Part shown: piece after piece, positions 61,809 to 64,000 of the stretch
How the letters are laid out: each line of letters starts with the position of its first letter
Position numbering within the stretch: position 1 is the first letter of the stretch
Source of the DNA: Lachnospiraceae bacterium 28-4
GTDB lineage: Bacteria > Bacillota > Clostridia > Lachnospirales > Lachnospiraceae
DNA length: 64,000 nt
Assembly (NCBI GenBank): GCA_000403275.2
Contig: KE159599.1
Coordinates: forward strand, 1,134,137 to 1,198,136
Reading direction: 5' to 3'
Made by a program: the position numbers and the translations under genes
The notes under the pieces: generated by a model
What the model was told of the DNA's origin: nothing
Seen by the model: the letters and a program-made list of their open reading frames with translations, nothing else
Databases searched by the model: none

Positions 61809-61997
61809 CTATTTCAACCCGGCCTGTTTTAATATTGCCTGTTCTATTCCCTTTTTCAAGTCTTTGGAGTGATAAGGAACAATAACTGTTTTTCCTGTAG
61901 CAGAATTTCTCATTTTCATATGTGAACCGTTCTGGCCGACTGTTTCAAAATTGTTTTCTTTCAGGAATTTAACCATTTCCTTTGGAGTCATTGGCAT
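61809..61997 (-). CDS. hicA: HicA-family toxin (mRNA interferase)
   Basis: 62 aa, dsRBD-like: MTPKEMVKFLKENNFETVGQNGSHMKMRN, with catalytic histidine in NGSHMKM, then TVIVPYHSKDLKKGIEQAILKQ. AAAGGAG lies 8 bases before the ATG. Full length, so the pair is probably functional. Confidence 0.94.
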   Translation of the reverse strand: MPMTPKEMVKFLKENNFETVGQNGSHMKMRNSATGKTVIVPYHSKDLKKGIEQAILKQAGLK

Positions 61998-62027
61998 CTT
62001 TAGTATCTCCTTTCCTTATCTGACAAT

Positions 62028-62056
62028 ACAATAACACGTAATAATACGTATGTCAA
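62028..62056 (-). promoter_or_regulatory. SigA-type promoter of hicAB
   Basis: TTGACA (62056-62051), 17 bases, TATTGT (62033-62028). The spacer holds an ACGTATTATTACGT near-dyad that could be the HicB operator. Confidence 0.7.
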
Positions 62057-62123
62057 TAGAGGGCACGTAGAAATACATAAATAGGAATAGGGTAGAGGGA
62101 GAATAGTTTCTCGCCCCTCCCAT

Positions 62124-62155
62124 TGAACCGTACGTACGGGTCTCGTATACGGCTC
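62124..62155 (-). ncRNA. Group II intron domain V
   Basis: Minus-strand hairpin GAGCCGTATACG ... CGTACGTACGGTTC, the highly conserved catalytic domain V pattern, 7 bases past the RT stop. Domain VI follows with GGGAGGG / CCCTCTACCC. Confidence 0.82.
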
Positions 62156-62161
62156 TACAAC

Positions 62162-63466
62162 TTATATTCCAACTTTTACTAAGTAATAGGATAGGGGATT
62201 GAGCAACCCAGCTCCATCTTTTATCCTATTTTCAAGTAAATCTTTACTGATAATGAAATTCACTACGTTCATTCCACTTCTTTTGTACCACCCAAGTCTT
62301 GAATTCGCAACTTTATAAATATCCTCTTGACTAAATCCATTGTGGTTCTTCCTGTTCAGGTAACAAAGGTTTCTGTAAATGGTTTTCGGCTTCTTCCATT
62401 GCTTCATGACTATCACTCTTATCTTGTGTCTAAGCCATTGTCCAAACTCTTCCATAAACTGCTTCATCAGCCCGATGCGAAAGTAGTTTATCCATCCTCT
62501 TACAATCTCATTTACACGTTTGATTGTAACCACCAGCGGTCTTGCTATCGCTTTTCCCCTTTTCAGATATTCACTCAGCTTCTCCTTAAGCTTCTTTTTC
62601 TTTTCTGTAGTAGGTTTTACTTTCCACTCACCACCATTTTTCAGAAATGTGAATCCCAGATATTTGCTTCGCATTGGCCTGACTGCCTTTGTTTTGGCTG
62701 CGTTTACTTTTAGGAATAATTTCCGTTCCAGCCAGCTGCATACAGACTTCATTACCCGTTCAGCTGACTTTTCACTTCTTGTGAAAATCAGTACATCATC
62801 CGCATATCTTGTAAAGCGCAATCCTCTGCCTTCCAGTTCTTTGTCCAATTTATCCAGATAGATATTTGAGCACACGACGGAAAGTGGTCCGCCTTGTGGT
62901 ACTCCGGTGACAGTCGCTTTTTCCAGACCGTTTTCCATTACGCCTGCTTTCAGATATTTCCGAATCAGATTTAATGTGGTACTGTCATTTACCTGTTCTC
63001 TTAGTATCTGAATTAATTTGTCGTGATTTACCTTGTCGAAAAACTGTTCTATATCTATATCCACCACCCATTCATATCCATCATTTAAGTATTCCAATGC
63101 CTGTCTGATGGCATCATGACAACTCCTCCCTGGTCTGAAACCATAGCTGTAGTCACTGAATATTTCTTCATAAATATCCGATATGGGCTGTGCTATTGCC
63201 TGTTGTATGGTTCTGTCAAGTGCTGTTGGGATTCCCAAAGGGCGCTGTTTCCCATTATCTTTTGGAATATATACCCTCCGGACTGGTTTCGGTATATAAG
63301 TTCTATTCCTAAGAGATGTAACTATCTTCTCCCTGTTCTCCCTTATATAACTTCCCAGTTCTTCTACCGTAACTCCATCTACCCCGCCTGCACCTCTGTT
63401 GGCAACTATCTTTTTATAGGCTCTGTTCAGATTTTCTTTTGATAAAACCACTTCAATCAATTCCAT
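62162..63466 (-). CDS. ltrA: Group II intron reverse transcriptase/maturase
   Basis: 434 aa. RT blocks: GAGGVDGVTVEEL, RRVYIPKDNGKQRPLGIPTALDR, FSDYSYGFRPGRSCHDAI, VVDIDIEQFFDKVNHD, GVPQGGPLSVVCSNIYLD and the active site RYADDVLIF (YADD). The maturase X region holds GWINYFRIGLMKQF, and a C-terminal tail ends LSYYLVKVGI. No HNH endonuclease domain, as expected for class C. The frame is intact. Confidence 0.95.
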   Translation of the reverse strand: MELIEVVLSKENLNRAYKKIVANRGAGGVDGVTVEELGSYIRENREKIVTSLRNRTYIPKPVRRVYIPKDNGKQRPLGIPTALDRTIQQAIAQPISDIYEEIFSDYSYGFRPGRSCHDAIRQALEYLNDGYEWVVDIDIEQFFDKVNHDKLIQILREQVNDSTTLNLIRKYLKAGVMENGLEKATVTGVPQGGPLSVVCSNIYLDKLDKELEGRGLRFTRYADDVLIFTRSEKSAERVMKSVCSWLERKLFLKVNAAKTKAVRPMRSKYLGFTFLKNGGEWKVKPTTEKKKKLKEKLSEYLKRGKAIARPLVVTIKRVNEIVRGWINYFRIGLMKQFMEEFGQWLRHKIRVIVMKQWKKPKTIYRNLCYLNRKNHNGFSQEDIYKVANSRLGWYKRSGMNVVNFIISKDLLENRIKDGAGLLNPLSYYLVKVGI

Positions 63467-63975
63467 TGTTGTTACTCCTCTGGCTTATCCCAAAATTCAT
63501 ACATATCGCCCCTCTAAGTATAAGCAGTTCCTCTCGGTTACGTTCCTACCTTTCCTGCCCACCCGATTTCTGGCTCATATATTATTTTAAACATAACGAT
63601 TCGTACTATAAATCGTTTCAGTCCTTCAGCTTTCGCCTACTATGACATCATCTGACTCCCTCTCCAAACCTTTTTCGACCATACCCTTAGGTATGTGAGT
63701 AGGGTCTCCCGAGGTAAGACACTAATCTTTCGTTCCACAACCTCTTGATTTACAATTTCGGTTTACGTTTACCCTTAGGGCTTCGGTTTGTATTGCAACC
63801 TTACCCACCTAATCGCCTTATCAAGTTTCTGTTCGTAGGCTCAAGAACTTTGCTACACCACTTCCTTCATCCATACCATTACTGATACCGACTTGTGGTT
63901 CGCTACACTTGGCGGTAAATACCCGTGACTGGACTTTCACCAGTAAGATTAGCGCCATGCTCGGCACACAATAAA

Positions 63976-64000
63976 GGAACTGCCGCATTGCGACAGTTCC
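63976..64000 (-). terminator. Terminator hairpin used as intron target
   Basis: On the minus strand GGAACTGTCGCA / TGCGGCAGTTCC (one mismatch) followed by TTTATT. The group II intron begins 6 bases after it. Confidence 0.85.

Larger units (their letters stand above)
62087..63969 (-). mobile_element. Group II intron (bacterial class C type)
   Basis: About 1.88 kb. The 5' end GTGTG (63969-63965, matching GUGYG) lies directly after a terminator hairpin at 63976-64000, the usual home of class C introns. Domains I-III occupy 63467-63968, the RT ORF is in domain IV, domain V is at about 62124-62155 (GAGCCGTATACGAG ... GTACGGTTC), followed by a domain VI stem ending in CTACCCTAT near 62087. The exact 3' end is uncertain by a few bases. 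Confidence 0.85.

Overview
The window looks like chromosome of a spore-forming gut Clostridium of the Lachnospiraceae type. The evidence is a SleC-type cortex-lytic gene, a Firmicutes-type GalT and YhaM, MutS2, a class B sortase with an SPKTG substrate, hicAB and relE-like toxin pairs, purine-rich ribosome binding sites and moderate G+C. There are no rRNA genes and no CRISPR array.

Layout. 1-844: 5' part of glnA, running off the left edge. 1097-4815: a SleC/SpoIID-like spore cortex-lytic gene split by a 1,901-bp element that carries a large serine recombinase and a 51-codon ORF; joining the flanks at a shared GT restores one 605-aa frame. 4885-7568: SAH hydrolase and an MTA/SAH deaminase. 7771-9591: chemotaxis receptor. 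9789-13312: a NucS-like nuclease gene broken by an IS110-family element. 13512-18026: class B sortase and its probable large surface substrate. 18418-26226: an AT-richer accessory island with a TIR/deoxyribosyltransferase-like protein, a HipA-like kinase, a second TIR-like protein, a RelE pair, a ParB remnant, a RhuM protein and an HNH nuclease-ATPase. 26292-49025: mostly housekeeping (RlmD-type methyltransferase, YhaM, a degenerate HtrA, MutS2, a two-component system, an ECF sigma/anti-sigma set, TrmL, a SIMPL lipoprotein, an aminotransferase with an Lrp regulator, VanW, a DEDDh exonuclease, Nth, a B12-radical SAM protein). 49194-50519: an Xre regulator, then a toxin-antitoxin pair between perfect 70-bp direct repeats. 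50520-54319: galT, galK and an AraC regulator. 54383-60143: acyltransferase, VanW-like protein, tRNA-Gly(GCC), response regulator and a large hybrid histidine kinase. 60363-64000: scars and mobile DNA (M24 peptidase remnant, tRNA-Gly(TCC), recombinase remnant, hicAB, a group II intron placed after a terminator hairpin).

The main novelty candidate is the skin-like intervening element in the cortex-lytic gene. It is very small, and its excision would be needed to make the germination enzyme, which points to developmentally programmed DNA rearrangement. Second is the 18.4-26.2 kb island, whose effector folds (HipA kinase, TIR-like, HNH-ATPase) suggest one or more uncharacterised anti-phage systems. 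Smaller points of interest are a dispersed palindromic repeat that ends next to start codons, a sortase substrate that ends at SPKTGE in frame with the sortase gene, and a toxin-antitoxin cassette flanked by 70-bp repeats.
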